IMG/VR virus record: IMGVR_UViG_3300030104_001409
Span: 1-28,664 of that record
DNA from: a virus
Strand: one strand, 5' to 3'
DNA length: 28,664 nt
In this document: in pieces, positions 11,905-21,017 of the stretch
How the letters are laid out: every line of letters starts with the position of its first letter
Numbering within the stretch: position 1 is the first letter of the stretch
Program-made: the position numbers and the translations under genes
The notes under the pieces: generated by a model
Told to the model about the DNA's origin: nothing
Databases searched by the model: none
Seen by the model: only the letters and a program-made list of their open reading frames with translations

Positions 11905-12989
11905 TAAAATTCTTCCTCTACTGTTAAAGATATATTATAAATTTCTGGTGCAACTTGTGTCATATCTAAAGAGTTGTTTGCAAATCGACCAAATATATGT
12001 TCGGACTCTGCATTGTCACCTTCGGAAGATTTGTCAATAGAAAAGATAAACGGCAAGTGATTGCCATTTGTTTTATTCCATACGTCTGAAATAAAGTTGT
12101 CATCGTCTGCAATGATGTCGTATTCATCTGGCATTAATTCTGTATTGCTTAAAAAGCTGTATTTCATATCATATATAATACGTCCACCATACATATCATA
12201 TTGGTTAGAAGCTGTGGTAAAAGGTGATTTAGACGTGCTTGCTGCTGTCCTGCCTATTGTCTTTAAATTGCTAAATCTCTGACCGCCGTGCGATTCTTGT
12301 AAGTCGTTTAATCTGTTGTATGAAATCATTCGTGTAAGATCAAGGTCTGGTGAATGTGGCATTTCAAAATATCTTCCAATCATTACACAACCAACAAAGC
12401 AATCTGTACTGCCCCAAGTTCCATTTGTCGCAACTCCTGTATTAGTAGTGTTTCCTTCAAGCTGTATGCCCCAATACCTATTTGTTTGCTCTGCAAATCT
12501 TACAATTGTGCTTCCATCTGTTGCCGGTTCAATTACAACACTTTTATCATTTGAAGCGGCTGTTGTCGTATCACCATTCACTACTTCAATTACAGTATCG
12601 TCCGCCCAAGTAATATTTCCTGTATCTGCGTTTGCACCATCAACCGCTGTAACATCACTTGCTTCATCACCGGCAAATATTCTTATTTTACCAACAGCAC
12701 TAACAAGGTTGTGATTTAATAAAGCTATATAATTTTTCTTAGACGTGCTTTGTGTATCTATTGTAATAAGTACGTGTGCATCTGTGTCTGCACTTGTGTC
12801 AAAAGTCACTTTGTTTAATGGTCTTAAATCAAACAACTCTGCTGCTGATCCTGTTGTGAATGTTCCCATAAACTTATTAGTTGTATTTGTTGCCGTAACT
12901 GCAAACTCTGTTGCTGCTACACCTCTTGACAGTAAATAACTTACTTCGTCTGGATAGAAACGTGGTGTCCCTATGTTCATATTTGCCAT
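11904..12989 (-). CDS. Tail protein, possible receptor-binding or baseplate component
   Basis: A 361-residue beta-rich protein, acidic and Thr/Asn-rich. It contains NYIALLNHNLVSAVGKIRIF, a pattern common in phage tail proteins with a jelly-roll-like module, then RYWGIQLEG and CVMIGRYFEM. It ends with strands leading to VEEEF. It follows the large tail protein by one base and has AAAGG upstream of ATG 12989. Position at the end of the tail genes suggests a tail-tip or adhesion role. No catalytic motif is seen. Confidence 0.65.
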   Translation of the reverse strand: MANMNIGTPRFYPDEVSYLLSRGVAATEFAVTATNTTNKFMGTFTTGSAAELFDLRPLNKVTFDTSADTDAHVLITIDTQSTSKKNYIALLNHNLVSAVGKIRIFAGDEASDVTAVDGANADTGNITWADDTVIEVVNGDTTTAASNDKSVVIEPATDGSTIVRFAEQTNRYWGIQLEGNTTNTGVATNGTWGSTDCFVGCVMIGRYFEMPHSPDLDLTRMISYNRLNDLQESHGGQRFSNLKTIGRTAASTSKSPFTTASNQYDMYGGRIIYDMKYSFLSNTELMPDEYDIIADDDNFISDVWNKTNGNHLPFIFSIDKSSEGDNAESEHIFGRFANNSLDMTQVAPEIYNISLTVEEEF

Positions 12990-12990
12990 C

Positions 12991-15360
12991 TTATGATACC
13001 TTTATTGCTTTAATTGAACAGCCGTTTACTGTTTTTGTAATGTCTGACACTATAAAATAACCAGAAGCCATATTTTCCCAAGTCGTTGTAACTGAAGAAA
13101 ATGTGTTTGTTGTAGCGTTCCACGAGCCGCCCATTGTTTGTCCGTAAATTTTTAAATCTGAATCCCAATTGCTAAAATCTATTATATCCCCAATTTCAAG
13201 ATGGTTATATTTTGGACGAAGGCAAGAAAATTGAATTGTATTTTTCCTATCTTTCATTAATGCTAATAACGCTTCAGCTAATTTAGTTGCGGTTGTTGAA
13301 TCAAGAATTTCATTTGCTTCAATCTCAAGTTTCATTGTTTGATTAAATCCATTAACAGTTGTCCCTTGTGATGTTGAATCAGTTGCAGTTGCTTCAGATT
13401 TGTTTTGATTTGCTCCGTAATCGTGGTTGTACTTAACTAAAATAGAGTTTTTTACATTACCAAAAGATGTTTTATTTATATTTCCTAACTCTATGTCTCC
13501 AAAATCAATAGTTTGATCTGATGAAGAATAATCGCTCGTTGCTCTTAATGTTTTAATTTTAAATTTTCCATCGCCGCTAATAAAAATATAAGAAAAACAA
13601 AGTCGCCCAAGACGTTCAAAAATATCTTTTGAATTAATAAATTTATATTGTGCAAAAGCAAACTTTACATCACTAACTGCATCTTCAAATATGTCACCCA
13701 AATATCCATTAGTTGTGTTTCCCGCTGTGTCAAAAGTCGCATAATCAATATTTGAAGAGCCAAGACTTAATTCATCACGAATAATATCTTCAATTATAAA
13801 AACAGGATTTTCAATTAAATCGTTTTCAGCATATCCATTGTCTCCGCTTTCTCCACTACCTCTGTCATCTGCATCAATATAAGAACCATACTTGCGACCT
13901 TTTCCAGAATAATAAACATAATCTATTTTAGAAGGTGTAAAGCCGGTAACTGTTCTTGAGTAAACATTATAATCGTAACCAATTTGTAAAGTTTGTTCTG
14001 GTGACATAAATCCGTCTTGGACTGTCATTTTTATTGGACCACCTTCATATAATTCTTGTATGTCGTGTGGATCAATATCTTCAAGTGTAAAATCAACAAC
14101 AATTCCAGATTCAACTACTTGTGCAGATTCGTTTGCACTTCCAGCCATTAAAGTATATTTCAATGATCCTTCAAAGTCCCAAGTTGCTGTTTTGCCAGAA
14201 TACAAATTGCCAATGTCTGTTTTAACTTCTGAATTACTTGACATCGAATCAATATCAACATTTGTTGAATTTTTAGTAAATCGAAAAACATCGTCATCTT
14301 CACCGCCAATATCTGTAACTGTTCCAAAACGAACTAAAGTATTTACTGTACTAAAGTTTCCTAATTTATTAATTTGTGGTAATGCAAAAGTCATTGTTGC
14401 AGTTGAAGGATTAGTCGTTGCACCATTTGCTGTCCAAGTTGCTAAAGTAGAAAATGATCCATCGCTTGTATTCTCTTCGTCTGCAACTGATGCACTTCCC
14501 GTTGTACTCTCAGAAGCAATATTTGACAAGCTTAAAGGCACAAATACCGAAGCCGCACTTCCTCTGTATTCAATTTCTGGATTACCGCCAACGTCTATTG
14601 TTCCGGTTAATGTAGGATAATAACCATTTTTATATATATAAATATTTTCATTATCTAAAGTATGAATGGCTTGACTGTCTGCTAATGCTTCAGAACCTTC
14701 TTCTTGTACGTCCCATTTATCTGTAATTATAGCCGGAAATGCTCCTTTATAAAAGTTGTAAAAGCGATCAAAGTGTGAAGTTGGAATTGTACCAATATCA
14801 CCTTTTTCGTGAGAATCTCCATATGCCATTGGAATTGGTTTACCAATATTGTTAGCGGGTGCGTTTGTATAAGTTGATGCAACGACTGTATTGGTTGGAA
14901 CTCTTTTATGGTATTTAGAAGTGTTGTCAAATAAAGTTAATGTGACATTATTAGAGTCATAATTTATATCACCAGAGATAACACCAGAAGCAATCATTCT
15001 TGCAGCCGTATCTAAAGTTGATGTATTATTAGCATTAAGAAATAATTCCCACTTACGATTAACAAAGTTATTACTAGCAAGTAGATCGGAAAACCTACCA
15101 CCTTTAATTGAGTTTTCGCTATTTATAAGCGTAACACCCATATTGCCAATTGTTGTAGTAAAATTAAAAAAATCTAACGACTGTCGATACACCCCCCAAT
15201 TTGCCACAATACCATAATATATATCCGTGCCGTCTTGTCTATGTCTATCGCTTACACCAATAAAAGCAGATTCATCATTATAATATAATTTTAGTACCCA
15301 AAACGAAGTTGTATTTGCATTGGCTAATGCACTCGTTAAAGCTGTATCGAATGATAACAA
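12991..15360 (-). CDS. Large tail-tip (hub-type) protein, 789 aa
   Basis: This is the largest gene in the window and follows tape measure, the place of the tail-hub/tip attachment protein in siphoviruses. The N-terminal 170 residues (FWVLKLYYNDES, TTTIGNMGVTLINSENSIKG, KWELFLNAN) are strand rich. A middle region has repeated low-complexity Thr/Ser segments, and the C-terminal part (IEANEILDSTTATKLAEALL, YNHLEIGDIIDF) resembles phage hub proteins. TTG 15360 is contiguous with the tape-measure stop, with GAGGA upstream. No enzymatic motif is obvious. Confidence 0.75.
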   Translation of the reverse strand: MLSFDTALTSALANANTTSFWVLKLYYNDESAFIGVSDRHRQDGTDIYYGIVANWGVYRQSLDFFNFTTTIGNMGVTLINSENSIKGGRFSDLLASNNFVNRKWELFLNANNTSTLDTAARMIASGVISGDINYDSNNVTLTLFDNTSKYHKRVPTNTVVASTYTNAPANNIGKPIPMAYGDSHEKGDIGTIPTSHFDRFYNFYKGAFPAIITDKWDVQEEGSEALADSQAIHTLDNENIYIYKNGYYPTLTGTIDVGGNPEIEYRGSAASVFVPLSLSNIASESTTGSASVADEENTSDGSFSTLATWTANGATTNPSTATMTFALPQINKLGNFSTVNTLVRFGTVTDIGGEDDDVFRFTKNSTNVDIDSMSSNSEVKTDIGNLYSGKTATWDFEGSLKYTLMAGSANESAQVVESGIVVDFTLEDIDPHDIQELYEGGPIKMTVQDGFMSPEQTLQIGYDYNVYSRTVTGFTPSKIDYVYYSGKGRKYGSYIDADDRGSGESGDNGYAENDLIENPVFIIEDIIRDELSLGSSNIDYATFDTAGNTTNGYLGDIFEDAVSDVKFAFAQYKFINSKDIFERLGRLCFSYIFISGDGKFKIKTLRATSDYSSSDQTIDFGDIELGNINKTSFGNVKNSILVKYNHDYGANQNKSEATATDSTSQGTTVNGFNQTMKLEIEANEILDSTTATKLAEALLALMKDRKNTIQFSCLRPKYNHLEIGDIIDFSNWDSDLKIYGQTMGGSWNATTNTFSSVTTTWENMASGYFIVSDITKTVNGCSIKAIKVS

Positions 15361-16596
15361 TTAATTTATCCTCGCCTGTCCGGTGCTTATCGCTTTGTTG
15401 ATAGCCGGAATAATACTGTTAGCTGCAAAGTTATGATCAATAACACCCATACCGCCAAAGCTTTGATTAATTGTAATTTTTGCGTTAGAAGCTCCCATTG
15501 CACTTGGTGCAGTTCGTGTTGGTGATGCACCGAAAAGAAAGTTTACAGCAGAACCAATTAAACCACCACCGCCAAAAATACCTCCAGCGTTCATTACAGC
15601 ATTATATATTTTAGCTTGTGCAACCATAAGTCCTAATTGTATAACTGCACGTTTTAATGATTCGCTTACATTGTCACCCATTAATGCTGAAGTCATTAGC
15701 GAAGATGCTGTTTGTGCTGTCCATTCTGCGGCTTTTTGGCTTTCTTTTGCAATAGTAACAACAGGAACAGTCTGTAATTTCATTAGTTCAAATTCTTGCT
15801 TTCTTATTGTTAAGGTTTTTCCTTTTGTTGCTAAAATTTGTTCTTCAATCGACTTTTCATCTTCACCGCCAAAAAAGTCTTTAATTGCTCTTAAAGCATT
15901 TGAAGCTGAATTTGCAGCATCTTTTAAAAGACCTGTTACTTTAATAATTGCGGGTGCGAATATATCACCTAATGCTTCTGCCGCATCACCCCAAGCGTTT
16001 TTCATTTGTTGAATTGAGCCACTTAATGTTTGCGTTTGACCTTCAGCTTGTCCTTCAAAGAGATCAGACATTAATTTAACTGCATCACCGGCTTTCATTT
16101 GTTCTGCAGTTAGACCTCTTAATTGCGGTATTAATTCACCAAGTTCGCCCGATAATCCACTGAAAGTTTTAGCTGTATTTCTTACGGCTGACTCAAGCGA
16201 CATTCCGGTAGCAGAAGCCAAGTCCATTGCAACAGGAATAATGCTTTTTATTTGTGCTTCTGAAAATTCAAGCGAAGCAAGAAAAGCTTGTTGTCCAATT
16301 ATTGCTTCATCACCAAAGGTTGAAACTTGTTGCAATGCTCTAGCTTGACTTAATAAACCTTCTGATGTTCTGCCTAATGCAATTGACAATTTTCTTTCAG
16401 CAAGTTCTTGTTCGGCAGCTAATTCAACAACCTTGCTCATTCCACTTATTAATCCTTTAGCTGCAAAATAGGCTGCACCAACTTTTGCCGCCGCCTTCCC
16501 CATTTTTGCTATTCCGCCTTCAACACCCTTTAAATCTTCTTTAGCTTTTTTCGCACCTTCGGCACGGACTCTAATATTTAATTTCTTATCAGCCAT
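15361..16596 (-). CDS. Tape measure protein, short (411 aa)
   Basis: Helical, Ala/Gly/Lys-rich N-terminus (VRAEGAKKAKEDLKGVEGG), central repeated helices (NAWGDAAEALGDIFAPAIIK is typical of tape measures) and a hydrophobic Gly-rich segment near 330-350. It lies after the frameshifted chaperones and before the tip protein, the canonical position. At about 0.15 nm per residue, 411 residues imply a tail of roughly 60 nm. ATG 16596 overlaps the chaperone gene by eight bases. Confidence 0.9.
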   Translation of the reverse strand: MADKKLNIRVRAEGAKKAKEDLKGVEGGIAKMGKAAAKVGAAYFAAKGLISGMSKVVELAAEQELAERKLSIALGRTSEGLLSQARALQQVSTFGDEAIIGQQAFLASLEFSEAQIKSIIPVAMDLASATGMSLESAVRNTAKTFSGLSGELGELIPQLRGLTAEQMKAGDAVKLMSDLFEGQAEGQTQTLSGSIQQMKNAWGDAAEALGDIFAPAIIKVTGLLKDAANSASNALRAIKDFFGGEDEKSIEEQILATKGKTLTIRKQEFELMKLQTVPVVTIAKESQKAAEWTAQTASSLMTSALMGDNVSESLKRAVIQLGLMVAQAKIYNAVMNAGGIFGGGGLIGSAVNFLFGASPTRTAPSAMGASNAKITINQSFGGMGVIDHNFAANSIIPAINKAISTGQARIN

Positions 16597-16999
16597 CTGA
16601 TTCTTTCTTTGCTTTTTCTTGCATACAAGCGTTCATTTCTTTGTCTATAATTGAGAAACAATCAAGTCGATGAGTTGAAATTTTATCAAGTTCACCAAGA
16701 GAAATATTGAACCTAGTAGTATAATTATATTCATTAATCATATCCATCATCCAATTTTCAATTAATAAACTGCAATCTGCAAAGAAGGGAACAGAATAAA
16801 AAAGTATTTGACCATCAGTAAATTCCTTGCTTGATTTACACACTTCATCTATTATGTCCCAAATATCTTCAATCGTTTGCACTCTCACAGGCTCGTGTTT
16901 GTAAGTAACCGGGAGCTTCGCCACAGTATAGGGGAGGCTTCTATATATATCACGTGGTTCTGGTGTTCCAAAATGCCAACACCAAACCGCTAGGCTCAA
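16589..16999 (-). CDS. Tail assembly chaperone, frameshift-extended part (T-like)
   Basis: This frame lies in the -1 register relative to the upstream chaperone and is open back to the slippery run at 17011-17017, entering as RFRGLSLAVWCWHFG. It is therefore best read as the C-terminal 140 residues of a 226-residue fusion, although a TTG at 16999 could start it alone. The sequence (TIEDIWDIIDEVCKSS and others) is not otherwise recognised. In lambda and many siphoviruses the equivalent G-T fusion coats the tape measure during tail assembly. Confidence 0.75.
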   Translation of the reverse strand: MSLAVWCWHFGTPEPRDIYRSLPYTVAKLPVTYKHEPVRVQTIEDIWDIIDEVCKSSKEFTDGQILFYSVPFFADCSLLIENWMMDMINEYNYTTRFNISLGELDKISTHRLDCFSIIDKEMNACMQEKAKKESDG

Positions 17000-17268
17000 C
17001 CCCCGGAATCTTTTTTTGCCGGTTCAATACCTAAGTATTCTAAAAATATTGCTTGTAAAACTTCATCGACTTTTGCCATTTCCATATCTTTAAAGTTATT
17101 TTCACCAACTCCCGCAATATCACCAACTTTTTCTAAAACTTCGTAATATGCTTCCACATCCATCTTGCCATTCCACCAGACTTTTGCATTTAATTTATGC
17201 AATTCACGTCTTTGTGCATACGTGCAATCATTTACGTCCCACTCTTTTTTGTTTATCTCAATAATCAT
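16996..17268 (-). CDS. Tail assembly chaperone (G-like), 90 aa
   Basis: A small protein between tail tube and tape measure, starting at ATG 17268 behind a strong GGGAGG site. It is acidic and helical (VDEVLQAIFLEYLGIEPAKK). Near its end GCA AAA AAA carries an A-AAA-AAA heptamer in the correct phase for -1 slippage, after which the ribosome would read on into the following frame. Unshifted translation stops at 16996. Confidence 0.85.
   Translation of the reverse strand: MIIEINKKEWDVNDCTYAQRRELHKLNAKVWWNGKMDVEAYYEVLEKVGDIAGVGENNFKDMEMAKVDEVLQAIFLEYLGIEPAKKDSGG
17011..17017 (-). promoter_or_regulatory. -1 programmed frameshift slippery site
   Basis: Minus-strand A-AAA-AAA in phase with the chaperone frame (codons GCA AAA AAA GAT), followed by GC-rich sequence (TTCCGGGGGTTGAGCC). 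Frame arithmetic confirms that a one-base backward slip enters the downstream 136-codon frame. Position between tail tube and tape measure is exactly where such sites occur in siphoviruses. Confidence 0.85.
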
Positions 17269-17284
17269 TTCGCCTCCCGATTTA

Positions 17285-18274
17285 TTAAGTTGCTATTATT
17301 GTAATTAGAGCGTTTGAGCCGTCTGCTGTCGCTTTAAACGGCAAATCAATAAACACTCCACTATCAGTATTGGTATGGGTGTATCCTGTGTATTTAGCAG
17401 TTGGAATATCAAAGTCAATCGCTGATCCATCGCCTATGCTAATATTTACAGAAGTTCCATCCCTAAAGTCGTCAATTGTATCTGTTACGTTGTCATCTAA
17501 TTTCGCTGATACGCTTCCTGTAACCTCAATCATTCCCCCACGCATATAAGCAGAAGGCTCGTGACTTATTGAATTAACAGTAGAATAACCTACACGCTGT
17601 GCCGGATTAGAGATTGTAACACTAAAGTTATTTAGAACCACATCGTCACCGCCAATACTCATTGTAGTACAATCAAAAAATCCTTTTGTGTAATCAACAG
17701 TAGTTGCATCAGCAGAAGTTCCTTCTGTTCCAACTACCGGCTGATAACCACTAAAAAATGTACCAGAAGCAGTAAGTCGTCCGCCGTTTACTGTCGGATC
17801 CATTGATAGTGTCAATTCTTGCAATATAGAAGAAAACATTAATTTATCTTCATCTGCATCTGGAGAAGATATAACAACACAAGCATATTCGCCTGTTGTC
17901 GCACCTTCTTCGTAAGCAACTGTACCTTGATTTCCTGTAATTGCAACTGTTCCGGAAGGACTTGAATCTTCAGATACTAATTGTAGCAACATTTGTAAAG
18001 CTGCTTCATTTTCTACTGCATAGTCACTAAAAGACCAAGTGAAAGTACCACCTTTAAATGTAGCAATATGATCTGTTGGTCTTTGCACTCTTTGTCCCGA
18101 TCTAACTGCATCTGCAAAGGTTGAACCGGCAGAATAGTCAATGTCATTAACTTCCGGTGTTCTTATTTTATACAGCGTTCCCGATACATCATTTGTCCCT
18201 AAAGCATCTGACTGCAAGGATATATACGATTCAAATTGTTTACCGGAATAAACTGTTTTGTCTAAACCCGCCAT
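17285..18274 (-). CDS. Major tail tube protein
   Basis: A 329-residue beta-rich protein (TFKGGTFTWSFSDYAVENEA, LQELTLSMDPTVNGGRLTAS) directly upstream of the two chaperones and tape measure. Length and Thr/Asp/Gly-rich strands match tail tube proteins that include an extra inserted domain. It should polymerise as hexameric rings around the tape measure. ATG 18274 overlaps the stop of the small upstream gene. Confidence 0.8.
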   Translation of the reverse strand: MAGLDKTVYSGKQFESYISLQSDALGTNDVSGTLYKIRTPEVNDIDYSAGSTFADAVRSGQRVQRPTDHIATFKGGTFTWSFSDYAVENEAALQMLLQLVSEDSSPSGTVAITGNQGTVAYEEGATTGEYACVVISSPDADEDKLMFSSILQELTLSMDPTVNGGRLTASGTFFSGYQPVVGTEGTSADATTVDYTKGFFDCTTMSIGGDDVVLNNFSVTISNPAQRVGYSTVNSISHEPSAYMRGGMIEVTGSVSAKLDDNVTDTIDDFRDGTSVNISIGDGSAIDFDIPTAKYTGYTHTNTDSGVFIDLPFKATADGSNALITIIAT

Positions 18275-18402
18275 TATTTATTTCCCTTTTTTTGTTTTAT
18301 TATATATCCACCATCAATTAATTGCTTTGGTGGACTTTTGATCTTAACCGATTCGCCATTTTCTAATTTTTCAGCAATTTTTTTACTTATTTTATACTTC
18401 AT
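18274..18402 (-). CDS. Small hypothetical protein, 42 aa
   Basis: ATG 18402 overlaps the end of the tail-terminator-like gene and TAA overlaps the tail tube ATG (TAATG). The sequence (MKYKISKKIAEKLENGESVK) is lysine rich and cytoplasmic. It occupies the only gap between two structural genes, so it is probably a co-expressed accessory peptide. No family recognised. Confidence 0.65.
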   Translation of the reverse strand: MKYKISKKIAEKLENGESVKIKSPPKQLIDGGYIIKQKKGNK

Positions 18403-18911
18403 ACAAATATTTCTGTTACTGTACAGTTAAAAGATAAGTTAGCTCTCCATACATCTAAATTTTCTTCATCTTGTTCGTATGTAACTGTTTCAATCCTACC
18501 ATCGTGATATTTATAAACACCAGAAGGTGAATAACTTGTATTGTTATGAATTAATCTTTTTAAATGTTCTGCGGTGCTTGTCAATTGTGTTTTAACATTC
18601 TTATATCCACCGCCACGCATTAGAGTATAAATAATATTAACATCATAGCTTCTTGTTTGCCCAGAAGATATAAACTCAATAAATGTATCTTGCTGTGGAT
18701 CAATAACAAAAGACTGATTGCCTTTATGCTCGTCAATAACAGGAATTTGAAACTCTTTACGGATAAGGTCCTGTAAAGATTCTATTACGTTTTCATAAAC
18801 TACATTAGCATAGCTATCAGCATCGTTTGTTGCAAATCCAAATACTTCAGTTTCAGCGTTCCACAGTTTATGCGTTTCAGCCCAAAGTGGAGATTGTACA
18901 TTTAAAGCCAT
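18399..18911 (-). CDS. Tail terminator / completion-like protein, 170 aa
   Basis: Located between the head-tail adaptor and tail tube, the position of tail terminator proteins (lambda gpU-like). The sequence shows an N-terminal helix (NVVYENVIESLQDLI), strands (TFIEFISSGQTRSYDVNIIY) and a C-terminal strand (WRANLSFNCTVTEIFV), compatible with that fold. ATG 18911 overlaps the adaptor stop by one base. The call depends partly on position. Confidence 0.65.
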   Translation of the reverse strand: MALNVQSPLWAETHKLWNAETEVFGFATNDADSYANVVYENVIESLQDLIRKEFQIPVIDEHKGNQSFVIDPQQDTFIEFISSGQTRSYDVNIIYTLMRGGGYKNVKTQLTSTAEHLKRLIHNNTSYSPSGVYKYHDGRIETVTYEQDEENLDVWRANLSFNCTVTEIFV

Positions 18912-19894
18912 TAAATTCTTTCTGCTGTTGCGTGTTTAACTGCTAAAGTCCGTGAATCTAATTCACCAGATATTTCTAGTTCCCATTCATCGTTTATTGT
19001 ATAAACACCCGGTGAAAATCTTACTTGCATCCCGTGTCCTACATCTTGAAAGTTGCCATCAATAACTTCTGCATCACTTGACTTGTCTATTTTTAAGCTT
19101 GTGTCATCTGAAATAAAGGTATCATATTTAACACCAGAAGCAGAGCCACTTGTAAATGTACCGGCTGTACTAATAACAATTTTTATTACATCCCATACGG
19201 CTGTTGGTCTGCCACGTACATCAATGATTGATCCCGTTGTACTTGCGTTAATTGATACTTCTCTAATTATACCAGAGTTTTTAGCCAAGCCTTCATCTTG
19301 TGATAAAGCAATCTCACCTTTACGAATCATATCAAGATAGCCTGTACCTTCTGGATTCATAGCCATCGCCATTATCTCATCGCCTTTATCTTTGTCAAAA
19401 GGTCTAACTAAATCTGCACAAGCAATAATTGCTGTACTTCTTACTACAATCTCTGGATAATCATTACCCGTAGCAGAAGCCATTCCTACACCTTTTCTTG
19501 GGTATATAGGAACAGGCAATACATTACGCACAAAGTCACTTGCTTTACGAACTGCTTCTACTTTTGTATCATACCAATCACGTCCCGCTTCTATAACTGC
19601 ACTATTTAAAAGCGATGTTGATGAATTTTCAAGAAAGAAGCTTAACAGTCCTGTGCTTGTATTGTAATTAAATTCTTTGTTTGCATTCGGTGTATCTGTA
19701 ACCGAAGTCATTTCTTCACCATTGTAAAACAATTGAGTTACGTATCCGGCAGAATAAAGATAGTATAAATCAGTTGTAGCAGAAGAAACCCAATCGCTAG
19801 GTATCACCCTTCTTAGATTGTAGTTGTTTATATTCGGTTCTATGTATTGTAAATCTGTATTTGTGTCACAATAAGTGGCTTCGTATGTACTCAC
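18911..19894 (-). CDS. Head-tail connector / adaptor-like protein
   Basis: The 327-residue protein has a helical core (EAGRDWYDTKVEAVRKASDF, STAIIACADLVRPFDKDKGD) like head-tail adaptors (gp6/gp15 types), with additional N- and C-terminal beta-rich domains (VKYDTFISDDTSLKIDK). It precedes the tail terminator and tail tube. The extra domains make it larger than typical adaptors, so it may combine adaptor and decoration roles. Confidence 0.6.
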   Translation of the reverse strand: MSTYEATYCDTNTDLQYIEPNINNYNLRRVIPSDWVSSATTDLYYLYSAGYVTQLFYNGEEMTSVTDTPNANKEFNYNTSTGLLSFFLENSSTSLLNSAVIEAGRDWYDTKVEAVRKASDFVRNVLPVPIYPRKGVGMASATGNDYPEIVVRSTAIIACADLVRPFDKDKGDEIMAMAMNPEGTGYLDMIRKGEIALSQDEGLAKNSGIIREVSINASTTGSIIDVRGRPTAVWDVIKIVISTAGTFTSGSASGVKYDTFISDDTSLKIDKSSDAEVIDGNFQDVGHGMQVRFSPGVYTINDEWELEISGELDSRTLAVKHATAERI

Positions 19895-20076
19895 GCTTGA
19901 TGTGTCCTATTCTTTATATCATTAAAATTAATTGGTGTCGGTTCTTCCATTTCATTTATTGCATTAATCAAAACAACCAAATCGTTAAAGTAAACTTCTG
20001 GATTTTCATAAAGCGTATTAAGGTCAATGCTTTTAGCTTTGTCTTTTATTATATGTATGGAATCGCCTAACGTCAT
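19891..20076 (-). CDS. Hypothetical protein, 61 aa
   Basis: A small acidic helical protein (MTLGDSIHIIKDKAKSIDLN) ending four bases inside the adaptor start and beginning four bases inside the lysin stop. It joins the lysis and head-tail genes in one translational chain. No family recognised. Confidence 0.7.
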   Translation of the reverse strand: MTLGDSIHIIKDKAKSIDLNTLYENPEVYFNDLVVLINAINEMEEPTPINFNDIKNRTHQA

Positions 20077-20546
20077 ACCTTAATCGCTCTCCTAAACCAT
20101 CCAAACCAAAACTTTTCCTGTGTTGGTTTTTTTATTACAATCTTAGCAAACTTTAATACTCTGTATGCTCTTAATCTGTCTGGCTCTAAATTCTTTGCAG
20201 CACTTATCGTTGCACTTCCAACCATTCCATCTTCTTTAATTTTGTATGTGTTTTTTCCATTACAAGCTTGTTGTAATACCTTTGCCGCCCCTCTCCTTCC
20301 AAAGTTTACAACCATATCAAAATAAATTTCTCGCAGTTGTGTTGGCAATTGATCAGCCTTTGAAGGTGTCCAATAATCTTGGTAATAAAGTTGCTTGGCT
20401 TGTTCTCTGGTTAGGTTCTTAATATCTAAGTCTGGGTATGCCCTTTTCGAGATACCCAGATTAGTTTCTCCACCCGCATCATTCTTATCATTGACATACC
20501 CACCTTCAGATTCAAGTACATTGTCAATTATTTCATCGAATGTCAT
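20073..20546 (-). CDS. Endolysin, GH108-type N-acetylmuramidase
   Basis: The motif ESEGGYVNDKNDAGGETNLG near the start is the signature of GH108 muramidases; E14 (counted from ATG 20546) in EGGY is the expected catalytic acid. Typical following parts are present (REQAKQLYYQDYW, then FDMVVNFGRRGAAKVLQQA). The ATG has GGAAAT upstream; a TTG at 20561 would add five residues. It cuts the peptidoglycan glycan chain at lysis. No signal sequence is seen, so release depends on the holin encoded just upstream. Confidence 0.9.
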   Translation of the reverse strand: MTFDEIIDNVLESEGGYVNDKNDAGGETNLGISKRAYPDLDIKNLTREQAKQLYYQDYWTPSKADQLPTQLREIYFDMVVNFGRRGAAKVLQQACNGKNTYKIKEDGMVGSATISAAKNLEPDRLRAYRVLKFAKIVIKKPTQEKFWFGWFRRAIKV

Positions 20547-20551
20547 CAGCT

Positions 20552-20785
20552 TTATTTCCAAGCAATCTTCATTAAAGCACCTAATACGTCCAAAACTTCC
20601 TTCATTATCTTTTTTCGTTCATCGTTATCAAGTTTTCCATCTTCATAAGCTTCTTGCAAAACTTTAAAGACTTCTTTTATTTCATCGACTAATTTCTTGT
20701 ATTTTAACCCAATAAATGTTGCCCCACCCGCAACCATAATTCCGGCTAAGTAAAAGAAATTTGTCCAATTAAACCAATCGCTCAT
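20552..20785 (-). CDS. Probable holin, 77 aa
   Basis: ATG 20785 follows AGGAG. One clear membrane segment (NFFYLAGIMVAGGATFIGLK) is followed by a charged helix with DGKLDNDERKKIMKEV. Single-helix holins of this type with an acidic cytoplasmic tail are common immediately upstream of lysins. The assignment rests on topology and adjacency to the GH108 gene. Confidence 0.75.
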   Translation of the reverse strand: MSDWFNWTNFFYLAGIMVAGGATFIGLKYKKLVDEIKEVFKVLQEAYEDGKLDNDERKKIMKEVLDVLGALMKIAWK

Positions 20786-20786
20786 A

Positions 20787-21017
20787 TTATCTCCTAAATA
20801 GGTATGCAATAAAACCGCCAAACACGATGCTTACTACCGATCCGATTCCTTGTATCGCTGCCATTCCGCCTTCTAACTTTCTTACTCGTCCGTTCTGCAT
20901 TTGTATTTCAAGCTTTGTATCTCTAGCTTCTTTATGTATTGACTGCATTGTTGATTCAATACGTGCCAATCTATCTACAATATCTAATCGGTATTCATCG
21001 ATTTGTGGTTTGTTCAC
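20787..21017 (-). CDS. Holin-associated membrane protein, XhlA-like layout
   Basis: A 76-residue protein whose N-terminal 50 residues form a coiled coil (VDRLARIESTMQSIHKEARD) and whose C-terminus is a membrane helix (IGSVVSIVFGGFIAYLFRR). This tail-anchored layout is the one seen in hemolysin XhlA-type lysis proteins. It starts at GTG 21017, sharing GTGA with the upstream stop, and precedes the holin. Confidence 0.75.
   Translation of the reverse strand: MNKPQIDEYRLDIVDRLARIESTMQSIHKEARDTKLEIQMQNGRVRKLEGGMAAIQGIGSVVSIVFGGFIAYLFRR

Noticed and set aside
12316-12714. A 132-codon plus-strand frame
   Set aside because: Antisense shadow of the 361-aa tail protein; no independent support.
14060-14620. 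A 186-codon plus-strand frame within the tail-tip gene
   Set aside because: It is antisense to a well-supported 789-aa gene, has valine/serine-rich shadow-like composition and no ribosome-binding site or partner genes on that strand.
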